Source: Brachypterus glaber
Taxonomy: Eukaryota; Arthropoda; Insecta; Coleoptera; Kateretidae
Assembly (NCBI GenBank): GCA_958510825.1
Contig: OY294050.1
Coordinates: forward strand, 11,571,340 to 11,635,339
Reading direction: 5' to 3'
DNA length: 64,000 nucleotides
Under the pieces are notes generated by a model. It was not told the origin of the DNA and did no database searches. It saw only the letters and a program-made list of their open reading frames with translations. Shown here piece by piece: positions 48,632-59,689 of this stretch. Within the stretch, counting starts at the first letter, position 1. Every line of letters begins with the position of its first letter. A program made the translations under genes and the position numbers.

Positions 48632-50250
48632 GTATATGTACGTAAGTCCAAAGTCCAAACAAAATGTAAAATTACAAGTTTTATCTCGTAAGTTTTACGT
48701 GCACCTGCTTGGCAACATATTACCTCTGATTTAGCATGTAAATTTACACCTTTTTTTTCAGTGTATGACGACGGTTGGGAAGTGACGATCAGCTGATTTT
48801 TCATACCTGGTGTCAGAAAATTATTAAAAGTCAAACACACAACCTCATATTGACAAACTAATTTTAAGATAATTTTTGCGTTTTTTTGATTTGTAGCTGT
48901 TAGGTCGTAGGAAAAATAGTATATACACCTTAATTCAAACAATACCATTATTTTAGATCGATCCCTGGTAAACATGCAAGGTATGCAAATTTTATTGTTT
49001 TTTATTAACATACAGTGTAAAAAATATGAGTAAAATAAGAGAGTAGTATTAAGATTAAATTATAAAATCCATATGACTTTAACCAATGTTTTATAGGAAA
49101 TTAATCTGAATCTTTAAATTAACCCTTTAAATTTACTATGATCACGTATTGTTTGCTATGGAAAATATGAGAAGAATGTGTGTGCCTCTCACTTGCACGC
49201 ACGCACGCCTTATGGCGCTTATGTGGTAAAGAAGAGAGAGCGCTGGCTGTTCCGTGATACCTCCCCCTTTCGTCGGATCAGTTAAATCCTTTTAAACTAT
49301 TAAAAGCTCAGTATACCGAAGTCTTTTTGATTTAATTAGGAATATTTTCCTTCACTCTAGTTATTATTAAAAGCGATGCCTATCTTACCTCAAAAAGTAA
49401 AAAAGTAAAAAAAGAAACCTGGGAAGTAAAATCGTTGGCATTCAAGAGACGCAAAAGGCGTTTTGAATAATAAACAGAGCTCATTTTATACCTGAACAAA
49501 TTTCGTTTTAATGGAATAATCATTTGAGCAAATATTTGAATGTTTTTTTGATATTGAAATGTAAAGCTCATTTCTTATTTCAAAAACCGGGCTTGTGTAC
49601 ACAGCATTCATGGAAATTTAATCAAAAAATTATGAAACACCCTGAGCGAAATATGATCCTTATGATCGATGAGGCAGGCAAGTTCTTTAAAAATAACAGC
49701 CCTACTTAATATACGATGCACAATTGGATTAGCGGGGGTGTAAAGGAAAAACTCGTGGAAATTTTCTCATTTCAATGTACACAAAAAATAACTTTTTAAA
49801 GTCGGAAAATATTCATAAAAGATTTAGGATTATCAACCAGTCGTTCCAAATTCAATGGATTTTAAAATCTTGTCATCTTCGTCACGCGTTTTTTCTTATC
49901 GAATTATGCGAAATCATTTTTTAATGGAAGCCATTTTTCTCTTTGTATGTATTGGGCTTATTCTTACTTATTTTTTTAAATAAAAATTTTAACTTTTTTT
50001 TTCTTATTTTTTCATGTTTATCATAAATTGCCTTGCCCACACTGTTGAAATTATGATGTAGGGCCTAATAATATCTCAAATATTATGTCCGAAATGCGAA
50101 TTACCTTATTATAATTAATTCAGGGAAAAAAACTTAAACAATATAATAATTATTATAATAACTTTTTTAAACATATTGGTCTTAGAAGAGAAAAAAATAG
50201 GAAAAGGTAATTGAATTAGAAAACCTAGTTTTTAAGTAATTTATATTATA

Positions 50251-50837
50251 CAGTGCATGTCCAAAGTCTGCTACCCCCTTTAACTTTTGAACTGCTTAAG
50301 ATATCAACTTTAAAACATGTAAATAACATAACAAAAATTATTTTTATGGGATATATTTAATATTTTTAGGGGGTACACTAGGGTAACAAGAGGTTTCTTT
50401 TAAATAAAAAGAGGGTAGCTAATTAAATTCTATTTTTGACCATATATTTTTTATTTTTTATTTTTTATTTTTTTTTATCATGGCTTTTGCTAAAAAATGG
50501 TATTCTTTTGGAAAATCAGTTTAAAAGTATAATTAATGTTCTTGTAGTATGGAATTAATCATTAAACAAAAATTGATTATTTTTTTTGAAGAAATTTTGA
50601 CGAACATTTTCATTTTCAACACTTTTTAAACCCCTTAAAAAATATTAAAAAGAATAAAACAACACACATTCGTATAAAGCATTTTATGAGCTTTAAATTG
50701 ATGTAACACACCATACCCACTTCTATTTAAAATATCAAATATATACCAAACTTTGGGTTATGTTATTTACATATTCCACTTTAATATTAAATTCGTTCAA
50801 AGTTAAAGGGGAGGGGGCGAAATTTTGACACGCACGG
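50251..50837. mobile_element. Mariner-type MITE, 587 bp
   Basis: It is TA-flanked. The ends are CAGTGCATGTCCAAAGTC and the complement of TTTTGACACGCACGG. Sub-terminal TTAACTTTTGAACTGCTTAA is mirrored by AAGTTAAAGGGGAGGGGGC. It is a relative of the 4686 family with diverged tips. Confidence 0.7.
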
Positions 50838-50849
50838 TATCTCAACAAT

Positions 50850-51305
50850 CAGTAAAGAAAAAAATCAAAATGTATTTTAAAAGAAAAAAAATCGGAAAAT
50901 TCTAAAACTGATAGTAAATACTTAAAAAAAGATATAAATTACTAAGATACACGAATTTGTTCATATTAAATCAAGGTATTCTTTTTTAATTACAGTTTTT
51001 AGTAGTTTTCTCAATTTTTTTACTGTTTCTATTCTTGAAATATGTGTTTTACCTCGTGTTATTTTATTATTTTTAATCCTAGTTGGATATATTTGAGTAA
51101 TTATTAAATATATCTACCTTAAAAAGCAGGAAAGGAAGGTATGAAAATTTATTTGATTTTGTAAAATGTAATCGTATTTTTTTAATTGTTAAACCTGAGA
51201 AGAAGAGGAAAAAATATCGTGAGAATTCTGAAACTGATAAAGTAAATAATTGTAAAGATATAAAATTACTAAGAAACACGTATTTGTTCGTATTAAATCA
51301 ATGTA
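50850..51305 (+). repeat. Direct duplication about 325 bp apart
   Basis: ATTCTAAAACTGATAGTAAA and ATAAATTACTAAGATACACG near 50900-50960 recur as ATTCTGAAACTGATAAAGTA and ATAAAATTACTAAGAAACAC at 51225-51285, both followed by TTGTTC(A/G)TATTAAATCAA. The rest of each unit is poorly matched, so it is an old duplication. Confidence 0.5.
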
Positions 51306-52012
51306 GCAGTCGCGAGCAACATACGAATCCGATAAGCTCAACAACGCTGTCAATACCTACTTGATAATCATTCGCATTAAAAGCTATTTGATGCTAATGG
51401 AATCCGCATTGTTGCCAACCAGGAAAATTATCAACAAAAAAATATTTCTTAAAATATTTGGCATCATATTATGGTGCCTAAAATATCATTAATGTAACAA
51501 AAATTCAGCGTTTCTTACGTTACATCTTACGCCTATTTTAACTTTTAAATGTATAAACTTGTCCATTATATTAAAAGACATAATATTTAAATACAATGTT
51601 TATTTTTAGTAAATAACAAAGTAACAAAACATATATTTATAATTAGTATAATAAGTTTAAATTGTGATAAATTTATAAATGTATGTAATGTTGCCTACGT
51701 TACATTTTGTGATACAGATTTTGACAAGTACATGTATCTTTATATTTCTGTTCTATTCCAGAATAATAAATGTTTTAAATCTTTAACAATTGATAAGTTA
51801 TGTATTAAAAGATGAAATATCTGTTGCTTACGTTACAAGGGAATTCGTTGCTTACGTTACATTAAAAGTCCCTATATTTTTTTGCATTATAAACTATCTT
51901 GACAATGTATTGCAATTTCGAGAGTGTACTTTCACTGGTACACTTTCAGTTTTAGTTCCAGGTATTACTTTCCCAATATAATGTTTTCAAAATTTTGGAA
52001 AAGCCTTGTATG

Positions 52013-52198
52013 AGAGGATTGGTGTAGTGGTCTACCGCATCTGTACATGACAAGTCTACTACAACTAGCGTGAGTTCGATTCTCACTGGCGCCGATTTGC
52101 CTTTTTCAGTTAATTAATAATTGAAATTTGGCGAAGGCATACTACAAAATCCTACAAAAACTGGTTCGAAAGTCAGTATAAGCCGGTGGTTCCCTCTA
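52013..52198 (+). mobile_element. SINE copy, variant head, 3'-truncated
   Basis: The head GAGAGGATTGGTGTAGTGG is the same subtype as at 26132. The B-box is GAGTTCGATTCTCACTGG, and the body is the common GCCGATTTGCCTTTTTCAG through CCGGTGGTTCCCTCTA. The last part of the body and the tail are missing, and an internal AGTGAAACGGACA-type stretch is replaced by TACTACAAAATCCTAC. Confidence 0.8.
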
Positions 52199-52889
52199 AT
52201 CTCCAAAAGCAAGTTTTGATAATTTTGGACCCCCACCCTTCCAGTAATGCTATTTTCCTATACCATTAATATGGGCATAACACTCCAAAATGACCCCCAC
52301 CCCGTGTACACCGACCGAAAATACACCTAGAAAAGCATTTCTGATCCTGGTCAGAAAAAAATTGTGCTCCTGTGTTATTTGACAATTAAAATAGAAGTTA
52401 AAAAACTGTGATGTTTGATTCCAATTGGTTGGATCTTTTGAAAAATTAATTTAATGACTATCCTTTCTTGTGGATTTATCCTTTTTCAAGTAAGTAGAGT
52501 ACTTCTCACTGCTCGGTGTAATGTGCTACAAAAGGAAAATTCAGTTCTTTTAAGAAAAAGATCTCTGACTATTAATTTGTATTTTTCGGTGGGATTATCC
52601 TGAAAGGAAATAAATTGTGTTTTTGGAATACCTACTCATGTTTCGAATGAAATATTGTTCAATGGTAATAAGTACTAATAATCTTCTGCTGTCATGATTT
52701 CTGATTTATAACAAAATAATTAGGTTTTTCTGGCAGAGTCATGAAACCGTTGCGTCTAATAAAAAGGAATTGATTCATTTTTTCGGAGGGTTAGCACATC
52801 AGATTTTGCGTATTTCACCTAAGCCACACAATCATAAATTTTTGCCATACTTCAACTAAAAAAATTAGTTAACCTCCTTATATTACATA

Positions 52890-54044
52890 CACGGTGTTTG
52901 AAGTCTTATGTCACATATTAAATGAGATGATTCTACATCAAAAAACATGAAAAACCACTATTGAAACATAGGTCCGGAAACAAACCATAAGGGAGTTACG
53001 ACCATTTAAACATTAAAAAAAAAATAATGTTACTAATTGATAACTCTGGTACCCTTTGAGATTGAGGGACAAGGTTTTTCCTGTGAACTAACCTTCTAAC
53101 CTAAGGCCTCTTCATATGTGATTTTCATGTACTTATTTAAATCAGGGGCGTGCGATCGGGGAGGCATTATCAGTTTTTTGCCCAAAACTTTTTCTCTGTA
53201 ACTTTTTTGTATTTTATTATTGGAACATGATTCCCCAGGTCAAAATACATTAAAAAGGTACTTGTTGTATTAGGATTAACCGTTTTCGAGAAAAATACAT
53301 TTGAAAGTGCAATTTCACGTTTCGATGACTACAAATTAAATACTAAATGTTGAAAATCAAAATTTCAATGATGTCGGATGATTCTACATCAGAAACTGAG
53401 AAAAAAGTTACTATACATGTAGGTAGAAAAATTGGTCTTAAGCTACCATGGCTCTTTAAAAATCGTGCATTTTAAGAAGAGCATAGCTCCCTTAGGTTTG
53501 ATTTTTGGAAGTACCTGTAAATGAGTTTCTTTTCTTAGTTTTTGACGTACATTTTCCATAATTAAAATTTTTGTTTTCAATACTAGCAGTATTTAATTTT
53601 TAGTCCTTAAAACGCGAAATTGCAACTTGAAATTAATTTTTCTCGAAAACCGTTAAACCTATAGTATTACAACAGGAGTACCTTTTTTATGTATTTTGAC
53701 CTGAGGAATCATATTCCAACAATAAAATACAAAAAAGTTACACAGAAAAAAAGTTTTGGGCAAAAAACTGATAATGCCTCCCCATTTCGTTTGGATTAAA
53801 ATAAGTACATGAAAATAACATAAGAAGATGGGCCTTATTAAGGTTAGTTTACAAGCAAAACCTCGTCGCTCTATCTCAAAGGGTAGCAGATTTATTGATT
53901 AAAAACTTTATTTTTATTAAAATTTTATAGGGTCGTAAATCCCTTAGGGTTCATTTCCGGACCTATGTTCCTATAGTGATTTTTCATAATTTTGGATGCA
54001 GAATCATCTCCTTTAATGTGTGACATAAGACTTCAAACACCGTG
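52890..54044. mobile_element. Mariner-type MITE, 1.16 kb, CACGGTGTTTGAAG ends
   Basis: TA on both sides; perfect inverted ends CACGGTGTTTGAAGTCTTAT. The inner arms match those at 34131 (TCAGTTTTTTGCCCAAAACT, AATCATATTCC, GAGAAAAATACATTTGAAA) but the tips differ, so it is a sister subfamily. Confidence 0.85.
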
Positions 54045-54123
54045 TATATTATTAGAATATTTTTAAACAAAAAAAAATAAAATTTCTTGGATTAAAGATA
54101 TGATTTTATTTAAATAAAGAAAG

Positions 54124-54456
54124 TTTATCCAATACATACAGATAATGAGACAATTACCAGCTTTATTTTAAATAGATAAACTCAATAACAACCCCCGCGT
54201 GGCTTTTACTTTATTGAGTGGATAATTATTTATTTTACCCACTCAACTGTCACTTGTCAAATTATTTTCTTGTAAATGTCATTAAAATTTTTAATAAAAA
54301 TATGAATTTCTAAGTTATTTATTGGATAAAACCTTGTATGGCACTCATGGGTAAACCGATATTGCCCTCTCGAAAATTAACCTGCTTGGCTGACGCCTCG
54401 CAGGTTAATTTTCTCATGGGCAATATCTTACTTTACCCACTAGTACCATAAATAAC
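54124..54456 (-). mobile_element. Hairpin-bearing dispersed repeat, copy 4
   Basis: It has the same orientation and ends as 44151-44487 with very high similarity, including the GAAAATTAACCTGCTTGGC hairpin arm. It is 68 bp downstream of the MITE at 52890-54044 with the same AAATAAAGAAAG flank sequence between. Confidence 0.85.
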
Positions 54457-54988
54457 TAATATTGTAGGGATGAAATTTCTTATGACAAAATTATTGTTTT
54501 ATTATTGTATGGCTTAGATTACCGACCCATATATAGCTTTCTTAAACGGAAAGAGAAGCTTTTCTGCTCTTTTCAACCGTCTTCTGCTCTTTTCAACCGT
54601 CTTCAAATCCCATTTATCATTACCAACTAACGCCGTTGATAAAGATTTAGTTGCGTTTTCCTTTCAATTCTCATAAACGTTAATTTCGCAACACCGCATC
54701 TCATATTTATATTATCATTCTTTTGTTATTTATTATTTTTTCTTTCTTTAGTTGTTTATTTACCTTTTATTCTCCAGTAATGATAAATGAAGACAACAGA
54801 AGAAAAGTGAATATTAGATTTTCAGTTAATTTTAAACGTAGATTGATGGGATTTCGATTATTTACATCATAGAAATTTCCATTTATTGACTAAAAAGTAA
54901 ATTAATAAAAACTAATATTTTTCAATGGAGCTTTCTACAACTAGAATTATGAAACAAAAGACTTCTAACCTATCTCTATCTCATTTGT

Positions 54989-55076
54989 GCTACACTTTCC
55001 AGCCAACCAAATAAATACTGTATTTGTTTTTCATACAACAAAAACAGTATTTATTTGGTTGGCCGAAAAGTGTAGC
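54989..55076. repeat. Hairpin, first of a pair
   Basis: GCTACACTTTCCAGCCAACC pairs with the complement of GGTTGGCCGAAAAGTGTAGC, continuing through AAATAAATACTGTATTTGTT. The arms are about 38 bp. Confidence 0.75.
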
Positions 55077-55180
55077 ACTGAGCGGCACGAACGAACATAG
55101 CTAATGTGAATCTGTAGAATAAGATAATTCTACTAAAATTTAGATGGCGCCAGTAATTTCTTTAATAAAAATAATATAGT

Positions 55181-55269
55181 TACACTTTTCGCCCGGCCAA
55201 GTAAATATTGTATTTGTTCAACAAAGAACAAATACAGAATTTGTTTGGTTGGGTGGAAGTGGGAGTGTA
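55181..55269. repeat. Hairpin, second of a pair
   Basis: This is a diverged copy of the hairpin at 54989: TACACTTTTCGCCCGGCCAA pairs with the complement of TTGGTTGGGTGGAAGTGG. The two hairpins are 105 bp apart in the same arrangement. Confidence 0.7.
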
Positions 55270-55539
55270 TGTATGTCTTCTATCCTTTTTGGGTAGAACT
55301 TTAGTCCCTGTCTAATCTAATGGGAGAAATCGCCATTAGTCCAGTCTAATAATAAATGTAAATTGCAATAAATATACACGAGCTGATATTTTAAAGGGTA
55401 GTAGTGGATGGTAACAGAACACTCCTGTTAGTTTTTTTTTCAAAATTTTTAATTTTTTTTTATTTTCTTTTTGCGAAAAACGAAAAAATTAAAAAAAAAA
55501 TGAAAATAATAGTTTTTTTAATTTTTTTTTTCAAAAATT

Positions 55540-55860
55540 AACCCCATAACTTTTTTGTTTTTGAGGGATTACTTTCAAAAACAAAAGGGGTTCTTCCTCT
55601 CGTAGAACTTGATTTTTCCTAAAAGTTAAGTCGATCGGATTATTCATTCTTGAGTTATCGTGTTTACGAAAATCGTGACATCAGACGGACCGACGGACGG
55701 ACAGACGGACATTTAAAAAAAAACTTGCTTATTTTTTTATGTAAAAAAATTATATCAAATTATTTTTTGTCTAGGACGATTTTTGAAATTTTTGGAAAAT
55801 TCGAAACTACCGTATAATACTATTCCAGCTCAGGCGCCGTGAATAGTATAATAAATACAT
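55540..55860 (+). repeat. GACGGACAGAC element sharing its 3' end with 39470-40010
   Basis: AACTTTTTTGTTTTTGAGGG, CTTCCTCTCGTAGAACTTG and GTGACATCAGACGGACCGAC lead to a GACGG run. It then ends AAACTACCGTATAATACTAT and CGTGAATAGTATAATAAAT, as at 39960-40010. The first half matches 16390-16620. Confidence 0.6.
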
Positions 55861-56508
55861 CAGATCAAATATTTTATAATTTTAAATATAAGGAAATAAC
55901 TTACCTAATATAATGAAACAAGTTAAAAAATAATAAATAATAACGAATGTCCTGCATTCGTTATTATTAATTTTACAACACAACATAAAAGGCGGTGTCT
56001 TTATGGAATGTCATTTTATCGAAACAAGTACATCAAAAACAAGTGCAAAAATTTAGTTTTCTCAAATAATTCCATAATTATGTGGTTAATTGATTTATAA
56101 ATTTGAGGAATACCAAATTATGCAGCTGTTGATTATAATGATATGAAAATTTTATGGCAGATGCACTACTTACGATTGATGTTTAAACAATGTTTAATAA
56201 ACATACATCGATTGTATCTGGTATTTTTGATGTCGTTATTTATCTGTAATTACTGAAAATCGGCAAAATTTGGTAACCAATAATTTTATACCACTTTTAC
56301 TTATCATAAGTCTTGTTTATGCGTTAAAAATTAAAGCTTATCATAATTATTAATTATAAAACAATGTTCCAGGGCAATTTTAGCTTAAAGTTAACGTTGA
56401 TTATACATTTTTTATTTGTTTAATAGAAAATTTCTTTATTTTGGGCATAGTTCTCTAATCCTGGAGACAAGATTAGAAAACTATGTCATTCCGATGTAGA
56501 CCGGAGGG

Positions 56509-57163
56509 CTTAATAGCTGGTGACCATTTTTATTTCATTATTTGCACCCGGCTATATTTTATATACGTCTTAAAGTACATTCAAATTAAACTATTTTAAA
56601 AGTGTTCGACTCCGGATCCTGTTCCTTTGGGTGCTAGAAGCTCCAAAAGCTATGGCAATGAGCTACCAAAAAATCTATTTTTAACTTGCCGAGTCATATA
56701 CATTTCATTTAATATATATTTAATGTATAGTTATACATAATAATTCTGGGGCGAAGAGGCGAGAACAGTCTTTAAAAAGTGCCTTTAAAATATGTGAGTC
56801 CAAACGAGAATTTATGAAATGACATTTTGATTAAATGAAAATTAAAGAGAGTTTTTAGTGTTGACATGTGTCAGATAAAGTTTTTAAAGTCTTTTTTTAA
56901 CTCTTAGCCTAGTGAATAATTGTGTAAAACTGTGAAAATAGACTAATCTAAATGTAATAAATGTAATTTGTTTGACTCCGTAAGTTAAAAATATATTTTT
57001 AAGGGACCCCATTTCACCACCTTTTCGAGGCTTGTAGCATCCAAAGAAACCCGATCCAGGACCTGGATTTTTGCAAGAAGCTTAATTTGAATGTACTTTA
57101 AGACATATATAAAATCCAGCTAGGAGAAAATATTGAACTAAAAATGGTCATCAGCTCTTAGAC
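56509..57163. mobile_element. 655-bp inverted-repeat element 125 bp before a dac exon
   Basis: Arms of about 150 bp (56509-56655, 57015-57163) share GATGACCATTTTTA-like tips, GTCTTAAAGTACATTCAAAT and TTCCTTTGGGTGCTAGAAGC (against the complement on the right). A third, single arm is at 63493-63640. Its right end lies 125 bp upstream of the coding exon at 57289, so it is part of the acceptor-proximal intron. Confidence 0.75.
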
Positions 57164-57288
57164 TATAAGTTTTAAAATACTTGCCACGCATTTAATCAAA
57201 ATTATTTGAATCAAAGTCAATTGGGGGACTTTGAACATGTTTTTGCGAAGTGCATAATTCCGAATTATTATTACTTAATTTTTTTCAG

Positions 57289-57372
57289 CTGAGCTAAAAA
57301 TGGACGTTCTTCGAGAACGAGAAGAAAGGGACAATATAGAACGCCAATTAACGGATGAACAAAAACTGAGAG
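57289..57372 (+). CDS. dac: dachshund exon, coiled-coil of the C-terminal domain (DD2)
   Basis: This 84-bp exon lies between TTTTTTTCAG|CT and AGAG|GTAAG, in phase with the exon 44 kb upstream (joined codon GCT, Ala). It encodes AELKMDVLREREERD then NIERQLTDEQKLR, a heptad-like charged helix continuing the DACHbox-C/DD2 coiled-coil that begins at 12953. This segment is the most conserved part of Dachshund outside the Ski/Sno-like domain and mediates contact with Eyes absent. The last base opens a split codon, so at least one more exon must follow. I searched the remaining 6.6 kb for the expected Lys/Arg-rich continuation and did not find it, so it lies beyond the window. Confidence 0.95.
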
Positions 57373-58923
57373 GTAAGTGCATGCTTTTTTTAAGAACTTA
57401 TTGACTAAATAGTAGCACATATTTTTTACTGGGGTTGTTCTGAAAGTTTTGAAAGGCTTGTACTCGTGTACATTCGAAAAGAGCTGTTAAAACTAGACAT
57501 AGAATCATAAGAGGTTGTAGTGACTTTGAGGTTAAAACGGTTGACTACATAGCATGGAGTTAGGATAGAAGCTATGAAGCATAATTTTTTATTTTTGCTT
57601 TAATGTTTAATGTTTTGAATTGTTTAATGTTGGACCTCAATAAAATAATAATTAACTATTTTAACTGAAAAATAAATACAAATAATTCCAAATGGATTAA
57701 GAGCAGAACAGTGTTCCTTCAGTTGCTGGTACTGAATTCACAGACCAAACCCTGTAAAACCGTAAACAATACATCGTTCTTAAGATAATTCTTTCTCATT
57801 ATTTTCGTTCCGTATAGTTATTGTTTTGAAAATAAAATATTTCAATGCTATATTCTATAGCAATTGTGTTTTTATTGTGTTTTTAAGAGTACGATACATT
57901 ACAAAAATCTACGTGCATTGTATAAGGACTGTATTAAAGAAAAGCATATTATATTAATTACATACTTCAAGTACGATACATGAGTGTAGATGTTTTATTT
58001 CTTTTGTTTTCTTCTTGCTTTAAATATAACAATTAATGTTTTATTTTATTTTTTTCTGGTTAAACAATGGTTAATGTAATATGAAAGAGTTGTTTTATAT
58101 TGAGAATAACATAAACTCTTTAACCAGGCAGATTTTGCTGCTTTTTGATTAACGATTACTCTTGTTTTTATAACATTTATTTTTAATATACTTATTGTAA
58201 TTTAGTACAGAAACACCAAGGTTGCGAGAAAGGTCTGTTTATTATGCAAAAATGTAACTAAGAAAACTCTAACCTTGACTCTTACTCTAAGAATTTGACG
58301 AATGAAATTAGAGATAATAAATAAATGAAAAATAAATTTTCATTGATAAATCTGACATTATATTGGTCAAATACTGAGTTACAGTTTTTTTTGCATAGAC
58401 TTTAAAAACCTAACTTCACATTCGGCCTTTGATGCGAAAACCTACAAATCAATAATTTCTCCAAAAAGCAACCGTTTGTTTATTGTTTTAATTTATTAAT
58501 ATTTTTAGGGCTGTAACCAAAAAAAAAACGGGGTCTTATTTAATTTGCATATATTTTAATTTTTTATAGATTTTAGTCATATTTTATGCGTAATATAATT
58601 TTTCAAATCAAGTTTAAAGCCGCAGAAGAAAGTTTTTTTTTTAATTTGAAGGTAAAATTGTTTCAGAAACTCTAAAATTTTAAAAGTAAAGTTCTTGCCC
58701 GGTGTCTGACCCGTGGAACAGAGTATGTGATTACATTATTGGTAACTATATTTTACAGATGAAAACTTTACTTTGTTTTAATTACAATTTTCCAATAATA
58801 TTTGGTTTTGAGTTTGAGTCCGCCGCAAGCAGTTTTATTTAGAAATCTGAAGTAGTACCTAAGTAAATTGGATTTATTAAAAACAATATTGATTTTTTGA
58901 TTATTGTAACTAGATTTGTTTTA

Positions 58924-59030
58924 CACAGGGTTATTCAGAAATAGGTTCGAGAATTTTAAGAGGTGATTCTACGTTAAAAAATATATAAAAAAGTTCCTTA
59001 AATTTCCGAACTTATTTCTGAATAACCCTG
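58924..59030. mobile_element. Miniature mariner-type MITE, about 105 bp
   Basis: CAGGGTTATTCAGAAATAGG on the left and CTTATTTCTGAATAACCCTG on the right are near-perfect inverted ends with TA at the right border. Sub-terminal GAGGTGATTCTACGTTAAAA links it to the 37750/34131 families. It is an extreme deletion derivative. Confidence 0.8.
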
Positions 59031-59689
59031 TATAATGTTGATTAACTTTTAAAAGTGAATAGGTAGCCTTCCGAAGGTACGGCGGGGGTCAACGAATATG
59101 CTCAAACTATGGCCAGTGGGGCTTAGCCCCCTCTTAGTTATGGCCCTAATTATTTCTAAAATAATGTCAAGAAATTTATTAACAGAAGAAAAATTGTACT
59201 CATAAAGTCGCTCAAAAATAAAATTTAGTTTTTCTGATAAAATTTTGTATCTAAAATATCGCTATTTGTTGTAGAAAAGCTGAGACAATCAGTCGTCTTG
59301 AGACAGTAATTCAAAGCTCTGACATTTAAACGCAAAGGTCAGAGCAATAGAATAAGCAATAAACCGACTAACCCCTTGTTCACTTCGCGTTTACCCTTCT
59401 TATACTTGTACTGCTTCTTCATTTGCGACTTGCGACTTGCCACCTAAAAATATAGTGTAGTATACTGTAATATACAGTATTCCAAAAAGTGACGTCATTT
59501 TTTTTCTATTTTATAGGGGGGTCTGAGCAAAGGTGACGAAAGGTGACGAAGGGGGGTGGGGGGTCAAAAGTTGGTCAAAAATAGATGGCGTCATTCTTAA
59601 ACAGCCCCTTAGTAATTTACCATTAACTTTCTTTGATCAGTAAACTACCCTACAGTAGAGAAGAACCAAGAAAACCACTCTTCGCAATC

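Larger units (their letters stand above)
47805..48916. mobile_element. 1.1-kb inverted-repeat element with amplified left arm
   Basis: The outermost 16 bp are perfect inverted repeats (TTTTTCCTACGACCTA at 47805-47820, complement at 48901-48916). Inside, the left arm holds three 69-bp units (47835-48041), and the right arm (about 48680-48785) has one mirrored unit including CACCTGCTTGGCAACATATT. A second inverted-end element is nested within (48114-48631). The 134-codon - strand ORF at 48607-49011 starts outside the element and runs through its right arm; I do not call it a gene. Confidence 0.65.
13178..57288 (+). other. dac: dachshund giant intron, 44.1 kb
   Basis: It runs from GTACAA donor to TTTTTCAG acceptor between two exons whose codons join exactly. 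It is mostly transposable elements, listed separately. Longer stretches where I see nothing beyond AT-rich unique sequence or very decayed repeats are 14600-15820, 18150-19080, 20920-21430, 23610-24000, 24510-25670, 28400-29430, 30200-31900, 32435-34120, 36950-37740, 38470-39460, 43290-44150, 44490-45450, 48920-50240, 51310-52010, 52200-52890, 54460-54980 and 55870-56500. Intronic enhancers are known for dac in flies, but none could be recognised by eye here. Confidence 0.85.

Noticed and set aside
48607..49011. 134-codon - strand ORF
   Set aside because: It runs through the right inverted arm of the 47805-48916 element; the composition follows the repeat and no domain is visible.
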